DNA from: Salvelinus alpinus
Lineage: Eukaryota; Chordata; Actinopteri; Salmoniformes; Salmonidae
Direction: 5' to 3'
NCBI RefSeq assembly: GCF_045679555.1
Contig: NC_092093.1
Span: 68,083,240 to 68,147,239, forward strand
Length of the DNA: 64,000 nucleotides
Shown piece after piece: positions 1 through 12,100 of the stretch. How positions within the stretch are numbered: position 1 is the stretch's first letter; the number at the start of each line of letters is the position of its first letter. The notes beneath the pieces are model-generated. The model ran no database searches. It was not told the origin of the DNA and saw nothing but the letters and a program-made list of their open reading frames with translations. The translations under genes and the position numbers were made by a program.

Positions 1-1608
1 CACCTGTCAGTTTTAAATGATGTGGCATCAAATTGAGCTTCTAATATACAATGTTAGAACATCAACTGCCTCTTCTTAAGTTTTACTACTGGATCTTCAA
101 CCCCTCATTAACAAATCCATCAAATCAATGTGATTGTATTTGTGTACAGTCCTGACCAAAACCTGGAAAGAGCAAGCAGAGGGGACAGTGGCAAAGACAG
201 TGTAAATACTTCTATCATGACAAGCATCCTTCCTCCCTCCCAAAACAGCCTTATCACTGACCTCACATGACTGGGCTGGTGAAGGCTTTGTAATGGAACC
301 CCTGCTTTCACCTACCCAGATGCGTTAGATCAGGTAGGAAGGAAAGTGGGAGGCACATCACACAATGATGGAAATGTAGTTTACACAGCTCAGGCCACTG
401 TTCTTATCGTAGCTTTTATCAGTAGAAAAGGATGCAAAATTGCTAATTAGGCCATACCACTTGATTGTACCTGCAACAATAGAACACAGAATACACAGAT
501 CTGGGCTAGGCATACACATGCATTCCTGTGTTTAGTGATGGAAATGCCCTTAAGATTTGGGGCAGTTGAATGTGCGGTTTGATGTTGCAGTAGCAGTTGT
601 GGTGGTGCACCAATTTGTCAGCAAACTGTTTGTGTTGTGTTGTGTGTCTCAAATCTATGCCGTAGAAGAGGGAAGAGGACAAATACCACAGAAGGAGACA
701 CACCTCTATCTACGCATAGGACAGCGCACAATTGGCCCAGCGTCGTCCGGGTTTGACCGGTATTGTAAATAAGAATTTGTTCTTAACTGACTTGCCTAGT
801 TAAATAAAGGTTAAATAAAACAATTAAATAAATAAAAACTTCTAGGAATAATTATGTACAACCTGTAGGCCAGGTGGATGCATTATGTACTGTAGCCAAC
901 TCTTCTACCATTGTCATGCTGAATGAACAGAGAGAGGAGTCATAATACCATGTACTACTGTCTAATACCAATGTAATGATGGTTCTAACAATGATCAAGA
1001 TGCCTAAGTCCATCATCTAGGCCTACAGACAGCTACAGGCAGTTAGAGAGACAGGCCTAGGTAGTGTTGGAGCAGCACAGCACCATGTATAGCCATCTTT
1101 AGCAGCAGCTTACATGATATCATGATGCAAATATCTCAATTACTACACTATATAGAAGGTGCCAGGCATCATTTGCACATCAATGTCTGATAGGCCTTTT
1201 CAGGTCGCCAGCTATACATGGTCACTACTATTCTGGTTGCACCTGTTCCAAGCCAACTGGCACCTAGGCTAAGGGAGAAACTCACCACACAGCAGGTAAC
1301 AAAGGTAGGTGCGCTAATTCTCCTTGATTAGTGAATAATCATGATCACGGTGAAGTTTCCACTGTTAGCCAGTTAGAGAGAAAGACGGGTGTCGTATCGA
1401 ATGTCGTTTACTCTGTTTAACCAGACCAATGTTGGCTGACAAACACAATACGAGCTGTAGGCTACCTGCTATAACGTTAGTGTACCAGCATTGTTTCTCC
1501 ATTGAATAATATACTGTCAGGGAGCTAACTAGCGCACACAGCTAGATATATTATAATGCATTGGGTTGTTAGCTAGTAAGGTTAGCTAATAGCTAGTTAG
1601 CTACTTAC
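1..1608 (-). other. relch intron 1 (partial), no other gene
   Basis: By its position beyond the relch exon-1 donor this is intron sequence. Around 735-835 it contains the 3' end of a salmonid tRNA-derived SINE, ending in an AT-rich tail. Short GCTAGCTAGC-type repeats lie near 1530-1600. I see no conserved coding segment; the small open frames have neither family resemblance nor splice context. Confidence 0.6.
735..835 (+). repeat. 3' fragment of a salmonid SINE
   Basis: The stretch containing GTAAATAAGAATTTGTTC, CTTAACTGACTTGCC and TAGTTAAATAAAGG is the same unit that appears in reverse orientation at about 17066, 29157, 51440 and 53640. Here only the 3' half and its AT-rich tail remain. Confidence 0.75.
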
Positions 1609-2071
1609 TTAGCGGTCCCCCTGGTCCCAGTCCTTGGTCTTTACAAGCGGGCGGAGTGCCGGTTTGCCTCTCGAAGTTGCCCGGGTTGGAGAAATAATCA
1701 CGCAACCGCGGAAGCTCCCTCCCTGATTCCAACAGTTCGGTATGAAACTCAAGGGCCGTGAGGATGTAATGATCCCGTATTAGCTGAGCAGCGATCACAT
1801 CTACCGATACCCGGGTCTCTGCCAAGGCAACTGTCATAGCCGCAGCTGCGACGGATACCGAGATGCCTTCCACACTAGGGCTGGTCCGGGTGCTGGACAC
1901 TAAAAGGGCCGGGGGCTCGGCGTCCGCTTGCGGAGAGAATGGGTTGTTGGACGAGGGGCCTTGCGTTCCAACGCTAGAGCTCTTTTCGATGTGAACACCG
2001 TCCTCTGCTCTCTGATCTGCCTCATCTTCAGAATCACTCAGATTAAACGGGTTGACGTTACCCGCCGCCAT
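1609..2071 (-). CDS. relch: relch first coding exon, partial gene (RAB11-binding LisH/HEAT protein)
   Basis: This exon encodes the first 154 residues and one base of the next codon. It ends at a consensus donor (A|GTAAGT on the minus strand, intron from 1608 downward). The start is ATG at 2071, followed by an acidic MAAGNVNPFNLSDSEDEAD segment. A low-complexity Ser/Pro/Ala stretch leads to a LisH-type helix pair at about residues 90-133, including LLESGRELPRLRDYFSNPGN. That block is strongly conserved in vertebrate RELCH (KIAA1468). In mammals RELCH links RAB11 recycling endosomes to the trans-Golgi and promotes cholesterol transfer through OSBP; that is family knowledge. The coiled coil and HEAT repeats lie in later exons outside the window. 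It is head-to-head with pign, as I recall for human 18q21. The identification is firm; only the downstream structure is unseen. Confidence 0.93.
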
Positions 2072-3089
2072 TTTCCTACTATAAAGATTTGAGTAGCAAG
2101 CTAGCTAGCTAGCTTAGAATTGGACCCGTCTTCCTGGACGGATGGCTAGCTAGAAGGCTAGCTGGCTGAACCCTTCCTTCCTCGATCGACATGAAAAGGG
2201 GTGAATGCAGGGTAGAGTTTGGTTGAATGTAATTTCAACACCCGCCCTCTCCATGTAATAGCGGGATTGGATTGGATACGGGAGTTTTTAGGGAGAAACT
2301 GGGCAGGGCAGGAGCTTTGACAGCTGACAGCATCGGTTTGACAGCTAGCTAACCTTGCCGGAAAGTGATACTTTTCTCACCATCACTAAAATAAAGCATG
2401 GATGGATGGACGGACCATTGCTATATAGTTATAACCATGTTAATCCCTAATAGCGACTATGACCTATTTAATTTCTGTAGCCGACTGCGAAATCAAATGC
2501 CAGTAGTGGAACTACAATACCCACGAACCATTGCTGTAGCTCAGTTGGAACGTCATATTTACAACAAGGAAGTGGCGCTGTAACGTCCCAGTGTGGACTG
2601 ATTTATTTTATAAGCTGCTTAGAAAGACAGACAGCAGGTTTTTAAGCCCGTCGTGCCGGTAGATAAGCTTGACACACTGTACTAAAGGTTGTATAAGTGT
2701 GTTTCTTAATTTAGTTCACCTGAAACTAGGGTCTGACGATGGGTGAAGTTGGGTCGCTAGACAGCAAAAAGTGGCAGGTGTGTGTCTTGTGTGTGTTTGA
2801 ATGACTTAACTCTCATTCATTCAAGATTCAAAGTAACCAGTCTGCCACCGGTTTGAAACAAGAAAGTGTTCAAAGGTAAGATTTTTTATTTTGTTTAGCA
2901 CGTCTGATGTTGTTGACATGTGGGACACATTTGTGTTCTAGTGAGTGAATGCGATAGCTAGAGTATGAATGGACGGTAGCACCTTACAGACTCAGAAACA
3001 TATGGCCACAACAGATTATCTGATGTCTATATCTAATAACTATTTTCTGCTCTCTCTGTTCCTCTCCATCCATTCCTCCCTCTCTCTAG
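2072..3089. promoter_or_regulatory. Divergent relch/pign promoter and pign 5' leader
   Basis: About 1 kb separates the relch start codon (minus strand) from the first pign coding exon (plus strand). A consensus donor (CAAAG|GTAAGA) near 2875 and an acceptor (CTCTCTCTAG) ending at 3089 suggest a non-coding pign 5' exon of undetermined start, joined to the coding exon at 3090. Near 2100-2160 there are GCTAGC repeats. I see no convincing TATA box in either direction, which fits a housekeeping bidirectional promoter. The exact transcription starts are inference. Confidence 0.55.
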
Positions 3090-3124
3090 AACTTCTGGGG
3101 TCTCCCCAGCCCCCAGTCTTCATC

Positions 3125-6100
3125 ATGAGGATGATAATGTTCTTCCTGGTTGGACTTCTGGTCCATGTCATTTTCTTCATCTCCATCTTTGACATCTACT
3201 TCACATCGCCCCTGGTCCACGGCATGGCCCCCCAGGTGTCCCCCCTGCCTCCCCCTGCCTCCCGCCTGCTGCTGGTGGTTGCAGATGGACTCAGGGCAGA
3301 TAGCCTCTATAAGCCTGATGCCAATGGATCCACCAGGGCTCCTTACTTAAGGTAACTGAGCTCTCTCAGATTAACTGGCTGTATGGAAGTGTGTGTGGAC
3401 TCAGAGTGGTGTGTGTGTATGCATTTCTCACAGTGTGTGTGTGTGTTCTGAAGGAGTGTGATGGAGGAAACAGGGAGTTGGGGTGTGTCACACACTCGTG
3501 TTCCCACTGAGTCTCGACCTGGACACGTTGCTTTGATCGCTGGCTTCTACGAAGATGTCAGCGCTGTAGCTAAAGGTCAGTGTCTGTGTGTGTGTGCCGG
3601 CATGTGTGTGTGTGTTCGTGCGTGTTACTAATGGAAGTGGGCAATTCTACAGTAACAGAGTGACACTGAGACCCAGGTTTTTCACTTTAAAATGTATGTA
3701 TCTGCACTGTTCTTCAAGTAAATGTGTTTTTTTTCTGTGGAAATTGTTACAAGTAATTGTTCAATTTCGTCCTTGTGAACAGTTATGTTTTGTTTCACTT
3801 TGCATATATTGTTTTTTGATTTACATACCCTTTTAAAGTAAAACATCTGAGTCTGTTACTGTGGAATTTCCCTAGTGTTATATGCTGCGTTCATAATATT
3901 TTCTGTGTGTGTAGGCTGGAAGGAGAATCCAGTGGAGTTTGACTCCGTGTTCAATGAGAGCAGACACACCTGGTGTTGGGGCAGCCCTGACATCCTGCCC
4001 ATGTTTGCCAAAGGTTAACAAACACATGTACAATACACAACCTTTCAAATACAGGAGAAACACAGATACACCACCATGCACGTGTGTGGCTTATTGGATC
4101 AGAAATAAACTAATCCTCTCTTTCTTTCTCTCTCTCGACCACCCTCTCACTTTCTTTTTATCATTCTTACCATCATCTCCATCTACACCTCTTCCCCCCT
4201 CTCCTGCAGGTGCCAGTGGGGACCATGTGTACACCTACACCTACCCAGCAGAGAGAGAGGACTTTGCCTCCACCGACGCTTCCAGACTGGACACCTGGGT
4301 CTTTGATGAAGTCAAGGTACTTATGGTGATGAGAACAGGGTGTGTGTTAGGATGTGTGTGTTTGTCTCAGCATGAGGGTACAGACACTATCTATTTGCCT
4401 CTCTCCCCCACCTCCTCTCTCCCAGTCGTTCCTCCAGTCTGCCAGGGAGAACTCCAGTCTGATGTCCAGTCTACAGAAGGATCAGAATGTTTTCTTCCTC
4501 CATTTACTGGGCATTGACACCAATGGACACGCCCACAGACCAATGTCACAGTGAGATAGAAACCCTGTATAGACCAGAAATATCACTTTCTAGATATACA
4601 GGAATATACAGAATATACAGAAACCATGTACAAACAAGAGATACATTATTCTCTAATACCTTTTAAATGGACTGCAGATTTCTATTAGTGCATATAGCCA
4701 TGTACAAACGAGATACATTATTCTCTAATATCTTTTAAATGAAGGACTGCAGATTTAAATTAGTGCATATAGTGGGGTCTACGCAATGGATGGCAGGACA
4801 TTTAGACTACTAATGACCCTGTTTGATTTTGTCTCTTAAAAATCCCCTTTGTGTGCTTTGTGCGAAGGGAATATCTAGAGAACATACGTCTGGTTGACTC
4901 TGGGGTGAAAGAGCTGGTCTCCATGGTCGAGGACCTTTTTGACAACGATGGAAGAACAGCCTATGTGTTCACCTCTGACCACGGCATGACCAACTGGGGT
5001 AGGACTTCAGCTAGCTCAGAAAGGTGGTCACCATGATAGTGAAGTAGTAGATAATGTATTGCTCTGTGTCTCCAGGCTCCCATGGTGCAGGCCACCCCTC
5101 TGAGACCCTGACCCCATTGTTGGTGTGGGGAGCTGGGGTTCACACTGCTCAGAGAGTCACTGAACCCCAGAAGTACTCAGATGGATACCTACAAGGTACA
5201 ATAACTCAGTACTATTGGTCTGTTTGTGTCTGTCCTCCTACTCTCCTCTCCTCTTTCAACTCTTCTAGATGGGGGGGGAAAAGGGAGGTCAGAGATTGTA
5301 TAATTCTGTTGTAACACTTTACTCCAACCCTAAGTTGTTCTACCTGTATAAAACGGTCATAATGCTGACATAACACAATGTGTGATGTTGTGTCTGTTGG
5401 TGTTTCTCTGTCAGAATGGCAGCTGGAGGGCCTCCGCAGGGTTGATGTCAATCAGGTGAGACACCCATGTAGCCTCACAGCATCTGGCGCTGACTGATGA
5501 TGTCACAACCACGTATTTCCTCTGTGTGTTGAAGATAGTCCAAAAACAACAGTAATCTGTTCCCAGTCTAATGCTAGATGTGTGTTACAGGCAGACATAG
5601 CACCACTGATGTCATCTCTTATTGGAGTGCCTATCCCTCTCAACTCTGTGGTGAGTAACACCACATAACAGCGTGTCAGTATCTTTAGAATAACATAATG
5701 AAGAGACATATCAGCCGAAAAGCTGTTATACAGTAACCACTATCTGCACTGTGGTTACAGAGCTGCTCTGAGATGCAAAATAAAATATATGTGCAGACGA
5801 TAAGGTATCATCTCATGTCATATATACCTTCTCTATATTGAGTGTGTGTGTGATATAGGGAATTGTGTATATGGTGTGTTTATTATGTTGATTAAATGTG
5901 TTGTGTTGTGTAGGGTGTGTTACCACTGCAGTACCTGAACAACAGTGACCAGTTTAAAGCTGAGAGTATGTACTCTAACGCCATCCAGATACTGGAACAG
6001 TTCAAGGTGCAATATAACATGGAGGATAACAATAATGTTGTTATGATGATGATGTTATTCATTACATAACCACATGTATTTGTTCAAATATTCGCCTCTG

Positions 6101-9100
6101 TTTCCAGGTGAAGATGGCTGAGAAAAAGGAAACAACTTTATCCTTACTCTTCACTCCATACCAGTAAGTACCAACTGTAGAGATAGAACTACTACATATT
6201 ATGGTCATTCTCTAGTTCAACTCGTATAAAGAGAGTGACATGACCAGTTGTGTGTGTCCTCCGGTCTGTCTGTCTGTCCCTCAGGTTGCTGACAGAGTCA
6301 CGCCAGGCAGAGTTTATCAACAAGGCCAGGGTTCTGATCCAGCTAGAGGAATATGAAGAAGCTGTAAGTACACTGGGTATCAAACCCCAGTTATCTGTAC
6401 AACTGAAGACCGTGTTGGCCCACTGAGCTAAAGCCTATGTTTTTTCTTGGGTTACGGAATGTCCTCCCCCCCCCACTCTCTCAGATCTCTCTGTGCAGGT
6501 CTCTGATGGACCATGCGTTGGAGGGTCTGTCCTACTACCACACCTATGACCGGTTCTTTCTGGGCTGTAGTGTTGTGCTGGGCTTCACAGGCTGGACCTC
6601 CTATGTGGTTCTTGTTATACTGAAGACACACGCCAGTCTCAGGAGACCACCCACACCCACTGACCAGGTGATCAAACACACACACACACACAGTACATGG
6701 ATGCACACATGAAGGCAGGCACACACACCTCACCTCCTATATCATTCTGCCGATACTGAAGAGATGTGTTCACAACCCTGGGTGTGTGTTGAAGGTGTCT
6801 GGTAAAACCCTGTGTGTGTGTTGAAGGTTTCTGGTAAAACCCTGTGTGTGTGTTGAAGGTTTCTGGTAAAACCCTGTGTGTGTGTTGAAGGTTTCTGGTA
6901 AAACCCTGTGTGTGTGTTGAAGGTGTCTGGTAAAACCCTGTGTGTGTGTGTTGAAGGTTTCTGGTAAAACCATGTGTGTGTGTTGAAGGTTTCTGGTAAA
7001 ACCCTGTGTGTGTGTTGAAGGTGTCTGGTAAAACCCTGTGTGTGTGTTGAAGGTGTCTGGTAAAACCCTGTGTGTGTGTGTGTTGAAGGTTTCTGGTAAA
7101 ACCCTGTGTGTGTGTTGAAGGATCTGGTAAAACCCTGTGTGTGTGTTGAAGGTGTCTGGTAAAACCCTGTGTGTGTGTTGAAGGTGTCTGGTAAAACCCT
7201 GTGTGTGTGTTGAAGGTGTCTGGTAAAACCCTGTGTGTGTGTTGAAGGTGTCTGGTAAAACCCTGTGTGTGTGTTGAAGGTTTCTGGTAAAACCCTGTGT
7301 GTGTGTTGAAGGTGTCTGGTAAAACCCTGTGTGTGTGTTGAAGGTTTCTGGTAAAACCCTGTGTGTGTGTTGAAGGTGTCTGGTAAAACCCTGTGTGTGT
7401 GTTGAAGGTGTCTGGTAAAACCCTGTGTGTGTGTTGAAGGTTTCTGGTAAAACCCTGTGGTGGATGGGTGTGGGAGCAACGCTGCTGATTGGAATGTTCC
7501 TGATAATCCAGAGAAGTCCAGTAACCTACTACATCTACTGTCTACTGCCTGTCCCTGTCTGGTACTCTGTCCTCAAAGAGTGAGTACACACATACATACA
7601 TATATACACACACCCACACACACTCACAGTTTGAAGTGATTTGATGAGTTGAATGGATGAAAGGGAGGTATTTTACTTATTCTATGCCACTACATTTGTC
7701 ATGATCGCAAAGTGTTTATTTTGATGATATCAACCATACGTGTGTGCGTGTGTGTGTGTGTGTTTCAGGTTTGGAACTCTAACAGACCTGGTTCGTTCGT
7801 ACAGTTCGCTACCACTGGGTAAATGCTTTGGCTACTTTGCCCTGGTCACATTTGGGATTGAACTTCTGGTAAGCAATCATCATACGGTCACTATTTCACT
7901 AATGGCTCAATACAATATAATCTGCATTTCTACTTGGAAAAGGTTGCTACTGTGTCTGTCTCCCCCAGGTGGTGAGTTTCTTCCATCGGGCCATGTTGAC
8001 TGTAGGCCTGGCTGTTCTCTCTCTCTGGCCCCTCCTCTCTGGCCTCTACAGCAAGGCCAAGGTAAGACAAGGAGTGGCTTGTAGTTCTTTACTAGTCTGG
8101 TCTCTAGCTCCTTCCCCTTTGAGGTGCACAAATCTGAAAGGACTGGATGGCAATCAATATGGCAGGAGCACAAAGCACTTGTAAAATATGTGTTTAATTA
8201 ATTTTTCTCTCTCACTCGAAATATCTCTCCCTCTCACTCTAAATATATCTCCCTCTATCCTATCTCTCTTTGTCCTCTCTCTCTCTCTTTGTCCTGTCTC
8301 TCTCTCTCTCTTTGTCCTCTCTCTGTCTGTCTGTAGTTTAGGTCAGTGAGCTGGGTCCTGTGTTGTTTGTTTCTGGCCACATTTCCCATGATGCCAGTTG
8401 TTGGGAGAGAACCCAACATTCACATGGTGTAAGTAACCTCCCTACAACATTACAGCAATGCTTCTTAGCCCTCTTTAAAAAGAAAAATAGCGTTATATAT
8501 CTTTCTCTCTTTCTTTCCTCTCTCTGTAGTACCTGTGCAGGTGCACTCTCCCTGTTCATTTCCACCTTTTACCTCTGGTCGGCACGGAAACGGACTACAC
8601 TACACCTGACTGACCGCTACCTCTTAATCTTCCAGGTAAGAATGTGTGTGTGCGTGGGTGCACGTGCGTGTGTGTGTTAATCAGTATTGTTCCTATGTGT
8701 ATAGATGCTCCATGTAGCAGTGTGTGCCTATGTGCCCACCAGCACTCACTCCAGTCTGCAGCTGAAACAGGGTCTGCCTCTCCTCAACCAGATCATCAGT
8801 TGGACTACACTGGGTGGGCACCAACTCTCTCTCTCTCTCTTTATGATAAAAGTCCTTGAAATATCTGTATGATCATCAAAACCAGGCTTATAAAGATAAC
8901 TGGCATCTCTCTCTCCCAGGTTCCTCTCTGTTTGTTCCTTTGTTGAGTTCTACTCGTCTGTTCCATCGTCTGCTCAGTATCTTCCTCTCCCTCACAGCCA
9001 CCTACCTACTACTGAGTACTGGGTAAGAGATAGTCAGGCAATGCTCAACAAGTGTAAGCTTACACTGCAGTGATTAGCTGGTATCGTACCTGTACTAATT

Positions 9101-12100
9101 GTGTGTGTGTGTGTCAGGTCTGAGGCTCTGTTCCCCCCAGTCTTGTCCTGGCTGATGTTTGTGTGGATCAACATAGAACAGGAAGCCATGCTCTCTCAAG
9201 GTATCTCTGGGAGACAGGAGGTATAAACCTTTACGCCGTTACTGTTTTCTATTGATGAATGGTTTTACTTGCAATCTACTTTAGTTGAATGTTCCTAATG
9301 CATGGTGATCTGGATAAGAGTGACTGCTAAATGACTGGAGCCATGTAAATGTATACACCCTCTATGCACTGACACTGTGTCAAGGACCAGTCTCATGTTA
9401 ATCACCCCCGACTAATACAGCTACTTCCTGGTAAACAAGGTAACCACTGCTAGTCCCTTCACTTGGCACAATGCCATGGTTAATCCTCTGAGCATAGAAG
9501 ACAACCTTATTGGTGTAGAATGTCTGGTATAGCATTATACGATGCAGTGTTACACTGTATCAAGTCATTGTGGCTTTATTATGAAATACATTTGTGTCAT
9601 TGCTTTTCAGCTGTCCACGCTTGACTTCTCTGAAAACATTGACATCACCAAGATCAGACAACTAAAGCTGGATGACATCAGAAGATCCTACTTCTTTGTA
9701 TCCTTTTCCTTGGTGACGCTGCTGACTGTTAATGACCTATAGGCGGTGCTAGTTTAACCCTGGTGATAGTTGTCCCTATCTGATGTAGTTGCTGTCTGAG
9801 TTGGCTAAAGAAGAAGAACAGTGTTATCTGGTTACATTGGTTTTTAACCACAAACCCTAACATCAATCTTGACCTTATGCAAACAAATAGCATTTTGACC
9901 GTCTCTCTAAACTACTGGCTATTCTGTAAAACCACTGTCTGGTTCCTTGACATTAGGCTGTCAGGTTTTCTTCATAATTACAGCCTTCTTTGGTACTGGG
10001 AACATAGCATCCATTAACAGGTATTGTATGGTGGAGACTGGGGCTCTGGACCAATATGGGTTTATTTATGAGTGCATTAGGTTGGTTTTCACATTTACAT
10101 TATTTCACTATCTGACCTCTGAAACCCCTCTTGTCTTTCTCTGGGTTCGCTTTTTCTCGACTCTACTATGCCTCTTTGTTCTTGCCCCCCCTTCTCTCGC
10201 TCTCTCTACTCTCCTTCTCCCCCCTCTCTCTCGCTCTCTCCCCCCCTCCCTCCTACTCTCTCTCTGTAGTTTTGATCCAGCCTCAGTGTACTGCTTCCTC
10301 ACCGTCTTCAACCCCTTTATCATGGGAGGCCTGATGATGTGGAAGGTACCACACGACACCCCACACACAGACACACACGCACTACAATGTCATACCATAT
10401 GAAAGTACACTACTGTGGAGACTCCGGGATGTTGGCCTTCTAGGCAGAGTTGCAAAGAAAAAGCCATATCTCAGACTGGCCAATAAAAATAAAAGATTAA
10501 GATTGGCAAAAGAACACAGACACTGGACTGAGGAACTCTGCCTAGAAGGCCAGCATCCCGGAGTCGCCTCTTCACTGTTGACGTTGAGACTGGTATTTTG
10601 CGGGTACTATTTAATGAAGCTGCTAGTTGAGGACATGTGAGGCATCTGTTTCTCAAACTAGACACTCTAATGTACTTGTCGTCTTGCTCAGTTGTGCACC
10701 GAGGCCTCCCACTCCTCTTTCTATTCTGGTTAGACCAGTTTGCGCTGTTCTGTGAAGGGAGTAGTACACAGCGTTGTATGAGATCTTCAGTTTCTTGGCA
10801 ATTTCTCGCATGGAATCGCCTTAATTTCTCAGAACAAGAATAGACTGACGAGTTTCAGAAGAAAGTTATTTGTTTCTGGCCATTTTGAGCCTGTAATCGA
10901 ACCCACAAATGCTGATACTCCAGATACTCAACTTGTCTAAAGAAGGCCAGTTTTATTGCTTCTTTAAATCAGCACAACAGTTTTCAGCTGTGTGAACATA
11001 ATTACAAAAGGGTTTTCTAATGATCAATTAGCCTTTTAAAATGATAACCTTGGATTAGCTAACACAGTGCCATTGGAACACAGGGGTGATAGTTGCTGAA
11101 AATGGGCCTCTGTATGTCTATGTAGATATTCCATTAAAAATCTGCAGTTTCCAGCTACAATAGTCATTTACAACATTAGCAATGTCTACACTGTATTTCT
11201 GATCAATGTGATGTTATTTTAATGGATAAAAAATGTTTTTCTTTCAAAAACAAGGACCTTTAAGTGACCTCAAACTTTTGAACGGTAGTGTATGTTAAAA
11301 GGAAACAATGCTCTACTTATAATGGTGCCAACGAGATTGTGGTTAACCATGACTATTCTAACAACAGGTGTGGGTTACTTTCGTTCAGGTCTACATATCG
11401 GTCTGCATACACAATATGCCTCTATGGATTGTAGCATTGTCTTGTAGTCTCTCACTCAACACACTGAGTGACTTTGACAGAGCAAAAATACAGATATCGT
11501 CAACAAAACTGATCACAACTTTGCAAATAATCCACAATGTGTTGTAACCTCCCCACACTTTTACAATGGAGTCCAGTGCCTAAAAGAGTGAAGATGAGAC
11601 TGTTGTTGTTACAGGTGATAATCCCATTCATCATCGTTATGTGTACGTTTGAAACCATCCAGGTCTCTACACAACTTTCCTCCAGAAGGTAACAGTTAGC
11701 TTGGTTCCATCATGTGAAAATCAAGTACACATACAGACATACAGTATTTTGAGAAATTAGGGGTCATTTATTGAATTAAGAATTCATTTATTTATTGAAT
11801 TAAGAATTTATATTATTGAATTAATAATTTCTCTTTTGTTTCCAGTCTGTTCCTCATCGTCCTGGTGATATCTGACCTGATGGCTCTGGTAAGGAATGAG
11901 ACAGCTATTATCAGTATGGTAGCCTCTGGTAAGGAATGAGACAGCTATTATCAGTATGGTAGCATCTGGTAAGGAATGAGACAGCTATTATCAGTATGGT
12001 AGCATCTGGTAAGGAATGAGACAGCTATTATCAGAATGGTAGCCTCTGGTAAGGAATGAGACAGCTATTAGCAATATGGTAGCCTCTGGTAAGGAATGAG

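Noticed and set aside
2398-2583. 61-codon open stretch in the relch/pign promoter
   Set aside because: It lies in the promoter or leader, is not conserved in any family I know, and has no connection to pign exons.
6742-7479. 245-codon minus-strand frame with [12 protein letters not shown] repeats
   Set aside because: It is antisense to the 33-bp minisatellite, whose length is a multiple of three; no independent coding evidence.
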